A DNA stretch of 64,000 bases, taken from positions 1 to 64,000 of the forward strand of contig CALDHM010000021.1 of NCBI GenBank assembly GCA_937941455.1, read 5' to 3'. This document shows positions 17,852 through 25,813 of this stretch, piece after piece. The number at the start of each line of letters is the position of its first letter. The first letter of the stretch is position 1. A model generated the notes under the pieces. That model was not told where the DNA came from. It made no database searches and worked only from the letters and a program-made list of their open reading frames with translations. The DNA comes from an uncultured Pirellulaceae bacterium. Lineage in GTDB: Bacteria > Planctomycetota > Planctomycetia > Pirellulales > Pirellulaceae. A program made the position numbers and the translations under genes.

Positions 17852-20314
17852 ATGCAGGAGCTATTTGCCATCGCGTTTCGATCACGTATTGCCCCATTTC
17901 TTTTGGTCGCTCTGTTGGTCTCACCGCTACAGGCATTCCAAGGTCCGACGCGAGTCACCCTGAAAAACGGCTTGGTGTTGGAGGGCAAGGTCGCTCTGCT
18001 CAACGCCTATATCGTCGACGCTCGGTCAGGTTTGCCGTACGACGATTTCTCTCCCGAAAATGTCGTGATGGTGACTGACGGCATGCGGCGGGTATTCGTC
18101 AACAAAGATCGCATCGCTAATCGGCCCGACGATGTGATCGACGCTCGCGAGCGAACCTTTGTCTTGACGGGGCAAAAGGGGATGACCTTATCCGAAGGAG
18201 ACTCCGAGGGTTATGCGTCGCGACTCATCAGCGTCAGCCCCTTTAACGAGTTTGGCCATCGCCAACTCATCGTACAAACCACCAATGGCCCCGAAGTTTA
18301 CGTCCAAGCCATTACCGCGATCTCGCCAACCACGACCACGGTGGAATCCCTTCGCGGCCGCGAGAATCTGAACAAAAACTGGACGATGCAACTATCGACA
18401 GCCTCGATTCCGGCTGAGGTGCTGTCTCAAGTCATGCACCGGGAAATTACAGACCCAGAAAACCCCATCGACTATTGGCGAGTCTATGAGATCTTTTATG
18501 TCGGAAATATCCTGTGGGCCGCGCAGCGGGAACTCGATCGCATTCGCGAGAAATTTCCGGACCAGGCTGATGAGATTGCCGAGCAACAGGCGCGTATTCG
18601 CAGTCGCCAGGCTGCGTTGATTTTGGAAGAAATTCGCCTGCGCCGCGAAGTCGGCCAACCCAAACTCGCCCGTCAATTGGCGGAAACCGTCGCGGGCCAA
18701 ACGCTGGGGGACGAAAGCCGCATCGCGTTTCAAGATACGCTCGACGAACTCAAAAAAGAATCTGAGACGATCGACGAAACTCGTCGCGTCATTCAGCAAA
18801 CGGTGCAAGAATTTTTACAAACCGCGGCCACTCCCGAGTCGCAAGCAAGCCTGCGGTGGTTCCTCGATGAAATCGAGCAGAATCTGTCCCCGGCCAATTA
18901 CCGCCGCTTCGACGCATTCTTGCGATTTCTGAATGATACGACCCTGACCACCGAACAGCGGGTGGCGCAGATCGTGAGTAGTTGGTTCCTGGGGGGCGCT
19001 GACATGGTCAACAATTTCGCGCTGGCGGAATCGCTGCCACCGGTTTACCAACTGGTTCGCCGCTACCTCGCCGCCGAAACCAGCCCTGCCGAGCGGCAAA
19101 ACATCTTGGCTGAAATCAAACGCTACGAGGGGGGGGCACCGCAATATGTCGCCGCGATGCTGAAACAGATGCCACCAGTGCAGCCTCCCGAGTTAGGGAG
19201 CTACACAGGGGCGACCCCGCTGACCTTCGAAATCTCAATGCCGAATTATCAATACCCTGACGCCCCTCCCTTGAGCTTCAAGGCCCACGTTCACCTCCCC
19301 CCCGAATACGACCCCTACCGGAAATACCCGCTCTTGGTCCTGCTGCCACCAAGTAGCGACGCGGCGGGGTACATGACGTTTTGGGCCGGGGACTACGATG
19401 CGAAACTCAACATGCGCAGCGGCTTGGCCTCGCGCAACGGTTACGTGACGCTGGCCATCGATTGGTTGCTGCCGGGACAAAACGCTTACGGCTACTCGAC
19501 CCGCGAGCACATGGCTTGCCTGAAAGCCCTTCGTCAATGCTTCCGGCAATTTTCCATCGACACCGATCGGGTGTTTCTCGCTGGCCACGGCCTCGGTGCC
19601 GAGGCGGCCTACGACCTTGCGATTTCGCACCCGCATTACTTCGCAGGAGTCGTCGGCATCTCCGGCCCGATCGCCAAATACGCAGAGTTCTACAATACCC
19701 ACGAACATCTGGGCTTGGCGGTCTATTCCGTCGTCGGCCATAAAGACCGCTACACCACGATGACCTCGACCAAAAGCTGGAATAACTGGCTGAAATTCAA
19801 GAAGTCGTCGTTCGATCTGATCCTAGTCGAATATATCGGCCGCTTGGGCGAATCCTTCTACGAGGAACTCCCAGAGATTTTCGAGTGGCTCTCAGTCCAA
19901 CGACGGAGGTGGCCGAACCAGACGGAAGACGTTGCCGTCAGCTGCAAGACCCTGCGCCCGTGGACCTGCCAGTATTGGTTCGTCGAGTTTACCGGTCTCC
20001 CCGAGGAAACCATGGTTCCCCCCGAGTTTTGGATAGAGACCGGCTACAAACCCCTCAAAATCGAATACCAGAAAAAAGGCAATCGCGTTATCAACATCGG
20101 TCCGGCCAAACAAGGGAACGTCACCGTCAGCCTCTCCCCTGACTTCTTCGACTTCGGACAGGAAATCGAAATCAAAAGCCGGGGCGACTTTAAGGGGTTT
20201 GTCTCCCCTTCCCTCTCCGTGCTGCTGGAGGACACGCGTACGCGTGGCGATCGACTACGCCCCTACTGGGCCAAGCTCAAGCACGAAGGCCGCAAATGGC
20301 AGGTCGTCGAGTGA
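17852..20314 (+). CDS. Large exported protein with degenerate alpha/beta-hydrolase domain
   Basis: 820 residues. It starts with a signal peptide (about residues 1-29, FLLVALLVSPLQAFQG). A beta-rich N-terminal region (VTLKNGLVLEGKV) is followed by a long helical middle (about 200-430) rich in Glu/Arg and heptad-like. A C-terminal alpha/beta-hydrolase domain from about 455 (FKAHVHLPPEYDPYRKYPLLVLLP) resembles esterase-D / PHB-depolymerase-like folds. At the nucleophile elbow, where G-x-S-x-G is expected, the sequence is FLAGHGLGAEAAYDLA: residue 580 is Gly, not Ser. It is therefore probably non-hydrolytic unless another residue serves. Function unknown; likely periplasmic or cell-surface. Start ATG 17852 leads straight into the signal peptide. 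Confidence 0.8.
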   Translation: MQELFAIAFRSRIAPFLLVALLVSPLQAFQGPTRVTLKNGLVLEGKVALLNAYIVDARSGLPYDDFSPENVVMVTDGMRRVFVNKDRIANRPDDVIDARERTFVLTGQKGMTLSEGDSEGYASRLISVSPFNEFGHRQLIVQTTNGPEVYVQAITAISPTTTTVESLRGRENLNKNWTMQLSTASIPAEVLSQVMHREITDPENPIDYWRVYEIFYVGNILWAAQRELDRIREKFPDQADEIAEQQARIRSRQAALILEEIRLRREVGQPKLARQLAETVAGQTLGDESRIAFQDTLDELKKESETIDETRRVIQQTVQEFLQTAATPESQASLRWFLDEIEQNLSPANYRRFDAFLRFLNDTTLTTEQRVAQIVSSWFLGGADMVNNFALAESLPPVYQLVRRYLAAETSPAERQNILAEIKRYEGGAPQYVAAMLKQMPPVQPPELGSYTGATPLTFEISMPNYQYPDAPPLSFKAHVHLPPEYDPYRKYPLLVLLPPSSDAAGYMTFWAGDYDAKLNMRSGLASRNGYVTLAIDWLLPGQNAYGYSTREHMACLKALRQCFRQFSIDTDRVFLAGHGLGAEAAYDLAISHPHYFAGVVGISGPIAKYAEFYNTHEHLGLAVYSVVGHKDRYTTMTSTKSWNNWLKFKKSSFDLILVEYIGRLGESFYEELPEIFEWLSVQRRRWPNQTEDVAVSCKTLRPWTCQYWFVEFTGLPEETMVPPEFWIETGYKPLKIEYQKKGNRVINIGPAKQGNVTVSLSPDFFDFGQEIEIKSRGDFKGFVSPSLSVLLEDTRTRGDRLRPYWAKLKHEGRKWQVVE

Positions 20315-20339
20315 CTCCTCGGCCTCGCTTCCCCGTACG

Positions 20340-20880
20340 CTACTTCGGGCCATCCCCCGTTTTCGCTTTGGTGTAGCGGACTTCCATCATTTTTTGCTCG
20401 TGCTCATCGACAACCGCATACATCGTGAATGCTCGCGAGCCGTCGCCGTTGTAAACCACCACCATCTTCGATTTCGTCTCGTTCCCCGGTGGATCTTCGC
20501 CGACCCCGTGCGTCGCCATCGTTTTAGTGGCTTCGTCCCAAGTTCCCTGCATAGGCATCGGGTACGGACTGAGGGAGTCCACCCTAGCCCCAACGGATTT
20601 GTTTCTGGCAGGAACCTAGCCGGCCCGACGCCTCCCCGGGAAATCCATCTTCAGGAATGTCCCGTTCAACTGGCTAATCAGCCAAAAGTCCCCCAGCATG
20701 AAGTTGGTCTTCGTTCCCGTCGAAAACTCTGGCGGTGCGTCGGGGGCACTGAAGGCGGTGCGTTGGGGCACTCAAGAATTTGATCTCGGCATCCCTCGTT
20801 CCGACGTCGGCTCGCCGAAGTTTCATTTCATCTTGCCTCAACGCCACCGTCGTCAACGAACCAGTCACCAGAACAATCAC
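20340..20880 (-). pseudogene. Decayed DUF1579 gene
   Basis: Three in-order blocks of a DUF1579 protein are readable on the minus strand. The first is DVGTRDAEIKFLSAP (near 20800). The second, after a frame change, is APDAPPEFSTGTKTNFMLGD and then FWLISQLNGTFLKMDFPG. The third is VGARVDSLSPYPMPMQGTWD down to the stop at 20340, with GEDPPGNETKSKMVVVY in it. Blocks two and three share a frame, broken by a TAG (complement of 20616-20618) where a Tyr of GYDP is expected. Two positions where I would expect Trp (GTWDAE, GTWVDS) read as Arg. One frameshift plus one stop indicate an inactivated gene. DUF1579 is of unknown function and common in planctomycetes. Confidence 0.85.
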
Positions 20881-21208
20881 ATGGAATATCGATCAGACCA
20901 TGTTACTGTGTTGTCGTTGGGACTTAAAAATATTTGCCGCGTGCTTCGCTAACGGAATGAGCACCAGGCAACCGGTGTTTTGGGCTATACCCACCGGATC
21001 ATAGCGCAGCTTCAGCCAATGGGCGAAAGACCATGGCCAACAGTGTCCGCCAGCAGTCCTCAGGTTTGCGATGTCGGCCACGGCGCACACGCCCAGGTTA
21101 ACTCATTATCGAACTGTGGCTTGTGTGCCGATCCATCGCCCGCATGGACAACGCAAAAGCCGCAATTGTTTTCGAGGTTGCCCGATCGGAGCTTACTACC
21201 GATATCGT
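20881..21208. other. Intergenic spacer
   Basis: About 330 bases between the DUF1579 remnant and the stop of the Lgt-like gene. I see no gene, hairpin with a T-run or repeat. It may include the eroded promoter or 5' end of the pseudogene. Confidence 0.35.
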
Positions 21209-21934
21209 TCAGCGTTTCATCTTACTCCTGAAACGAATCGCAAAGGCGACCGCCCCACTTACCACGCACAAACCTGCCAAAAGCATGTACGGCGTCAGCC
21301 CACTGCTTGACCGCGGTGTTTCCCGCCAACCTTCATGAACGATTCGGAAAATCCCGTAGCTGATCAGGTACAGATGAAACCACTGTCCCCGTAATCGATC
21401 CACGTGCCGGAATGACAAGCTCGCTACGAAAAATAACAGCTGAAACAGTAACTCCGCAACAGGCGCTGGCCAACGCTCCCACCCGAATTCGACCAGCCAT
21501 CCGCCGAGCCACTCAGGTAAGTACTCGACCCTCACTCCACGACAACAGCCGTGCACCAGGCAACTGGCCCTTCCTAGGCCGATCCCCAGCGGCAACACCA
21601 TTGCGAATTCATCCCCAAACCACTCGCGACGCCCTGCCAGGCGTTTGGCGATCTCGACTCCTAACCACCCTCCCAACAGCCCGCCGAGGATCGTCTTGCC
21701 ACTCATCATGTAGAAAATCCACTGGGGATCATCTCGACGTACAAAAAGCCATTCCGCCGCCACAAAACCGAGCTTGGCTCCCACGAAACCTCCGAAAATG
21801 CCCCCGATCATGACGGGCAGGCGGTCAATCGAACGCGGCGACCGCCACATCCAATACACGATCGACGCAACCACCCCGAGTAGTAGCAGCAGACTGCTCA
21901 GCGGATTGAGAGGAACAAGCGGATGTTCGATCAT
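21209..21934 (-). CDS. Lgt-like integral membrane protein (prolipoprotein diacylglyceryl transferase family)
   Basis: A polytopic membrane protein of 241 residues. It has the Lgt-type core GLGRASCLVHGCCRG (around residue 120), where the Gly-Arg of the Lgt signature is kept but the following residues are Cys-rich, unlike true Lgt (GRxGNFxNGE). Hydrophobic helices surround it: LSSLLLLLGVVASIVYWMW at the start, GGIFGGFVGAKLGFVAAEW, LFQLLFFVASLSF and MLLAGLCVVSGAVAFAI. GWRETPR near the end also fits the family. It is probably a paralogue handling a lipid rather than the housekeeping Lgt. Its ATG overlaps the stop of the upstream radical SAM gene by four bases (ATGA), so the two are translationally coupled. 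Confidence 0.75.
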   Translation of the reverse strand: MIEHPLVPLNPLSSLLLLLGVVASIVYWMWRSPRSIDRLPVMIGGIFGGFVGAKLGFVAAEWLFVRRDDPQWIFYMMSGKTILGGLLGGWLGVEIAKRLAGRREWFGDEFAMVLPLGIGLGRASCLVHGCCRGVRVEYLPEWLGGWLVEFGWERWPAPVAELLFQLLFFVASLSFRHVDRLRGQWFHLYLISYGIFRIVHEGWRETPRSSSGLTPYMLLAGLCVVSGAVAFAIRFRSKMKR

Positions 21935-23415
21935 CTCCGACCCTTCATACCTGCCAGAGCATAATGGCGGCAGAAGCTATCAAGTTGTCCAGCGGGACCG
22001 ATGACATGCACGCAGCAACGATCGACGCGATGCTGGTCGTAGGTCCAAGCATCCATGAATGGCTTGATCACCAACCGTAAAACGGTTCGCGGCCCGACCT
22101 CGAGCGACTTCAACATCTGCCCCAATGGCTCGCTTTCGCAACCGCATTTCATCAAATCCGTCACGTTGAAATTCAATCGATCTCGCAAAAACCCCTGCAA
22201 GCTCGGCAAATCGATTAACGACGACAGCCCGATCAAGTGATCCCCGTCGCGGATCAGGTAACCCACCGTATGGCAATTGGGATCTCCGCACGGCAGCGGC
22301 GTAAAGTCTGCCTCGCACAATCTCCCCCGCGACTGCGCGACGACATCCCGAATGATGTCCGCCACATTCAATCGCCGAACTTTCGGCCATTTGATGTCTG
22401 GCTCCCGCGCCGTCGCCAAATCGCCGCGAGCCGCCGTTTCGCGCTCGCCTGTGGCGTCCCCGAATTTCGCCAAATCGCTGAAGTGGGGCGCGGCAGATTC
22501 TCCTGCGACTCGATTGAATTCGTCATAAACGCGACCAGAGCCAAACATGGGTTGCCAAGTAATCCCCGAAACCCACGGCGCATCGAGGGCGATCTGCAAC
22601 ACATCCCCCAAATGATCCCGATTATGTTGATCGACGGTCATCGCCAAATTTACTGGTATCTCAGCCTCTTGGCATTGCTCGATCACCCGATGGCGAGTTT
22701 CTCTCAGATCGACCCCACGCAGCGTTAACTGGCCTGCCAACTGCGGTCCGTCGTATTGCAAATAGATCTCCAACTTGCCGAACCGCCGCCGCAACTCTCC
22801 CAATCGCTGGGTAAAAGCCGGATGAATCAACTTCACGCCGTTGGTATTCAGTAAGACGTGGCCGATGTCAGGGTTGGCCAAAGACCACTCCAGCAATTCA
22901 AAGAATTGCGGATGAATCGTCGGCTCGCCACCCGATAATTGCAGGATGTCGATCTTCCCCTTTCGCCCGGTCACTGCCAACACTCGCTTGCGGAATTCGG
23001 AAAACGCCAAGGCATCGACGTGATGCTCGTGGGGACTGTTTGCAAAGCAGACCGGGCAGGCCAAATTGCACGAGTTGACAATCTCGATCAACGCGATGCA
23101 CGTACTCAAATGCTCGACCCCGCCGCAGCCAGCTCCGCCGCACCCGCGACCGCCGTCGGCAGCGCCTGTTGGTAAAACGGGCAGGCCGACCGCCGACGGA
23201 TTCTGGGACGCCACTGGCAGATCCCCAATCGCCGCAGCACCAACCGACAAATAATAAAACCGGTCGTTGCTATTGATCACCGCCGCGAACGCGCCATGAT
23301 CGGAACAGATGCGGTGCAACTGTATTTCCTCACCAACGCGCACGACCGTCGCCGGGACATTCCGCAAACACTGCGGGCACAAGCTCGTCGTATGTTTTAG
23401 AATCTGCATCTTCAC
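21931..23415 (-). CDS. Radical SAM protein, COG1964 / tetraether-lipid-synthase-like
   Basis: A 494-residue radical SAM protein with the CxxxCxxC cluster motif C116-C120-C123 in NSCNLACPVCFAN, then LQLSGGEPTIHP and LLNTNGV. The N-terminus has TTSLCPQCLRNVPATVV and ICSDHG, a zinc/iron-type site, and the C-terminal part has PLPCGDPNCHTVGYLI, KCGCESE and a DRCCVHVIGPAGQ end. This set of extra Cys blocks is how I recall COG1964 proteins, which include the archaeal tetraether synthase Tes. A Gly/Cys insert (GGRGCGGAGCGG, residues 88-99) is unusual. Start is GTG 23415 or ATG 23409. It overlaps the Lgt-like gene, suggesting a joint lipid role, which is inference. Confidence 0.8.
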   Translation of the reverse strand: MKMQILKHTTSLCPQCLRNVPATVVRVGEEIQLHRICSDHGAFAAVINSNDRFYYLSVGAAAIGDLPVASQNPSAVGLPVLPTGAADGGRGCGGAGCGGVEHLSTCIALIEIVNSCNLACPVCFANSPHEHHVDALAFSEFRKRVLAVTGRKGKIDILQLSGGEPTIHPQFFELLEWSLANPDIGHVLLNTNGVKLIHPAFTQRLGELRRRFGKLEIYLQYDGPQLAGQLTLRGVDLRETRHRVIEQCQEAEIPVNLAMTVDQHNRDHLGDVLQIALDAPWVSGITWQPMFGSGRVYDEFNRVAGESAAPHFSDLAKFGDATGERETAARGDLATAREPDIKWPKVRRLNVADIIRDVVAQSRGRLCEADFTPLPCGDPNCHTVGYLIRDGDHLIGLSSLIDLPSLQGFLRDRLNFNVTDLMKCGCESEPLGQMLKSLEVGPRTVLRLVIKPFMDAWTYDQHRVDRCCVHVIGPAGQLDSFCRHYALAGMKGRR

Positions 23416-23724
23416 ACTTGACTGCGGCGATCGTCAACTTGGAACATTGAAGTGGACCATTTCAAAATCGCTCCGAAAACTGGCTGACAATATACCCAAT
23501 GAGCATGGTGCGACGCAGCTTAACCCTTAATGCAACCTTCGACGATGGTCTCTTCTCTTCGCTGGTGCGGAGGCCAGAGCGATTCGATCACCACAAATAA
23601 AACGATGCGCAAACCGAATTTCCCCAAATTGGCGGCACGGTACGCGGCAAACGGTTTACGTTTACGCCACAATCAAACGTTTCACGTCAGAATCATCGCG
23701 CTGCCACGGCCCTCAGCTAGATTA

Positions 23725-24153
23725 TCACCCAAAAAACGTGGCGGTTGAAAACGAGCAAACGCAACCACCAAAGAACAAGCTAAACCACCAGATCGACTGA
23801 AAGATCCCTTGCACCCAACTCCCCAACCAAACTGGTGCCTTTCCACCCACCAGTTTTGAAAAGTAGAACCCGAGCCCAACGCCGTACACGAGACCGACAA
23901 ACGTTAACGCTATGGGAGTTATCATCAACAGGGACAACCCATCGCTACCGACCATTCTGCCCAAGCGATCGAGCAACTCCGTATTAATGGCGAGAATCAG
24001 CGTCAATAGCGGCAAAACCGCCGGTAGCAGAAACACGCACAGCAAAATCCTCCAGGATGAAATCTCAACTCGCGTGCTTTCCGCCGGACTTGCGGCTTCG
24101 AACTCTGGCGGTACAAAAGGATTTTCGGCAGTTTGTGTTTCTTTTGGCTTCAT
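23725..24153 (-). CDS. Small hypothetical membrane protein
   Basis: 142 residues. A polar N-terminus with NPFVPPEF (a motif often seen at the start of small planctomycete membrane proteins) is followed by three or four hydrophobic stretches: ILLCVFLLPAVLPLLTLILAI, LLMITPIALTFVGLVYGVGLGF and IFQSIWWFSLFFGGCVCSF. No catalytic motif is visible and I do not recognise a family. ATG 24153 is the natural start. It stands apart from its neighbours, 310 bases from the radical SAM gene. Confidence 0.55.
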   Translation of the reverse strand: MKPKETQTAENPFVPPEFEAASPAESTRVEISSWRILLCVFLLPAVLPLLTLILAINTELLDRLGRMVGSDGLSLLMITPIALTFVGLVYGVGLGFYFSKLVGGKAPVWLGSWVQGIFQSIWWFSLFFGGCVCSFSTATFFG

Positions 24154-24805
24154 TGATGCCTAACTTTGCTTCGGTGACCACTTACTTAACCCCGCCACAC
24201 GCCGAGCCGATTAGTTTACCATGTCCGAGCAAACCCTGCCCTTCCTGATCTTAGCCAGACTTTTTTTAATCGATTTTTAAAGAAATACGCACATCGATGC
24301 GCGATTAAGCGATACACTGGAAAGCCATAAACGCGCGTTAGGACCTGTCACCTACACCGGTGTTGAAGACGCCGTAGAGCGACTTAATCATCCTGAAGTA
24401 AACTGCGAGAAAAAACGATCATCTACCCCGCCGTCCAAGGTGCAGGCTTGGCAGGTTCGAGCCCATGAACACTTCAAAACGGCTTCCACCAAAATTTGTC
24501 CGAAACCTATTTCGGCCCCTTCTCCCACCGGTCCGTTTCCACGGCGATGTCGGATTTGTTGTTAAAACTCGGGATGGTCTCACTGGTTTTGGACTATCGA
24601 ACAATTTGAAATAGTAACAAGCGGGGTTTTTTCGCGGTTGGGCAGCGAACAAATAAACAAGACAATCCACCCATGTCGCTAGTTGCCAACCGAATTGTTG
24701 CCGAACCAGGCAATGCCCCCAAGCCTCAGTTCGGCGGCAAGTTTGAAGTTTAGTTTTTTCCGGCGACTGGGTGAGCGTCGCCGTTCTTCCTTGACTCGCA
24801 GTTAA
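24154..24805. other. Intergenic spacer with an open frame lacking a start
   Basis: About 650 bases. One plus-strand frame is open from 24281 to 24565 (94 codons), with a plausible-looking stretch GPVTYTGVEDAVERLNHPEV, but it contains no ATG. It may be a remnant of a lost gene. I could not match it to a family. The rest shows nothing clear. Confidence 0.3.
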
Positions 24806-25279
24806 ATGATGACTCAAATCCGATCAACAGATAGCTGGAATCGCGGCGATGCCAAATTTTTCGATGTGCGGTACTCGCGAGCGCATTCTTGGAGCTTCGA
24901 TAGTGGTGCGGTTGTTTCGGCTTCGGCCTCGCCACAGATCGTACCAGTGCCTTACTCGAACGAATCGGCTATTGATCCTGAAGGAGCGTTTGTCGCATCG
25001 CTGTCCAGTTGTCACATGCTCTGGTTCCTTTCCGTAGCAGCTAAACGAGGCTTTTGTGTAAATTGCTATCGCGACGATGCGGTTAGCGAAATGACGAGGA
25101 ATGATGACAACCAATTGGTGATATCGAAGGTTCGACAACGACCTAACGTTGAGTTGATGTTGACTCGACTGATTCAAGGTATTGAGGCCATTGCGGAGGA
25201 TCGAATCGAGTATGAGTTCGGGTACGAGTACGGGGGCCACCATGCTGGGTTCGAGTATCAGCCCAGCCGGGAATCCTGA
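24806..25279 (+). CDS. OsmC-family protein with aberrant C-terminus
   Basis: Residues 1-125 follow the OsmC/Ohr pattern: HSWSFDSGAVVSASASPQIV, then DPEGAFVASLSSCHMLWFLS with the first redox Cys at C69, and AAKRGFCVNCYRDDAVSEM. OsmC proteins reduce organic peroxides with two cysteines. The usual second half, with a H-E-x-C-F-I-A-N-S block bearing the other cysteine, is absent. Instead the sequence turns into RLIQGIEAIAEDRIEYEFGYEYGG and stops at 157 residues. I could not recover the missing block in another frame, so it may be a truncated gene with an unrelated tail. Peroxidase activity is doubtful. ATG 24806 or 24809. Confidence 0.7.
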   Translation: MMTQIRSTDSWNRGDAKFFDVRYSRAHSWSFDSGAVVSASASPQIVPVPYSNESAIDPEGAFVASLSSCHMLWFLSVAAKRGFCVNCYRDDAVSEMTRNDDNQLVISKVRQRPNVELMLTRLIQGIEAIAEDRIEYEFGYEYGGHHAGFEYQPSRES

Positions 25280-25813
25280 CTACCGAACGGTTGTAGGGAA
25301 GCCCTTCAACAAGTCTGTCCTGATGGGGACTACCTTCATGCGAACTTGGCAAACCGACGAGTTGCAGAGCTGAACTTCCAGAAGTGTTCTCATTAGCCGT
25401 ACGCGGAAAGCGGCGAAAGTCAACTCGACCGCGAGCGGTGATTAGTACCTATCCCGCAGAGCGACTGCCGACAGAGGCGACGACGAAGGCGGCGCTGAGC
25501 CGGGGACGCGGCGAACAAATCGGATTTTTACAGAGTCGCGGCATAGGAATTGTGCCTCGGCGTAGGCATGGTGCAAGGCCCCGTAGATAGGTCTCGGAGA
25601 TGTCATTAAACATGCAAGACAAATGACTTTTTCGTTTTCGTAGCGATTAACGATGAAGGTCTGCTCTGGGTAGGTCCTGGTCCAGGCTTTAACTTTTTTG
25701 GCGATGCGGTTAAACTAGATAGGGAATCGAGAGGCCCTGGAAGAAGACGATTCGTATACAGCAGGTGGCAATTACCCGCACGAAATGATCGGTCGCAAAG
25801 GGCGAGGTTCGAC
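25280..25813. other. Intergenic spacer
   Basis: About 530 bases between the OsmC-like gene and the kinase-like gene. Short frames exist on both strands but none looks coding. No terminator or RNA gene was seen. Confidence 0.4.
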
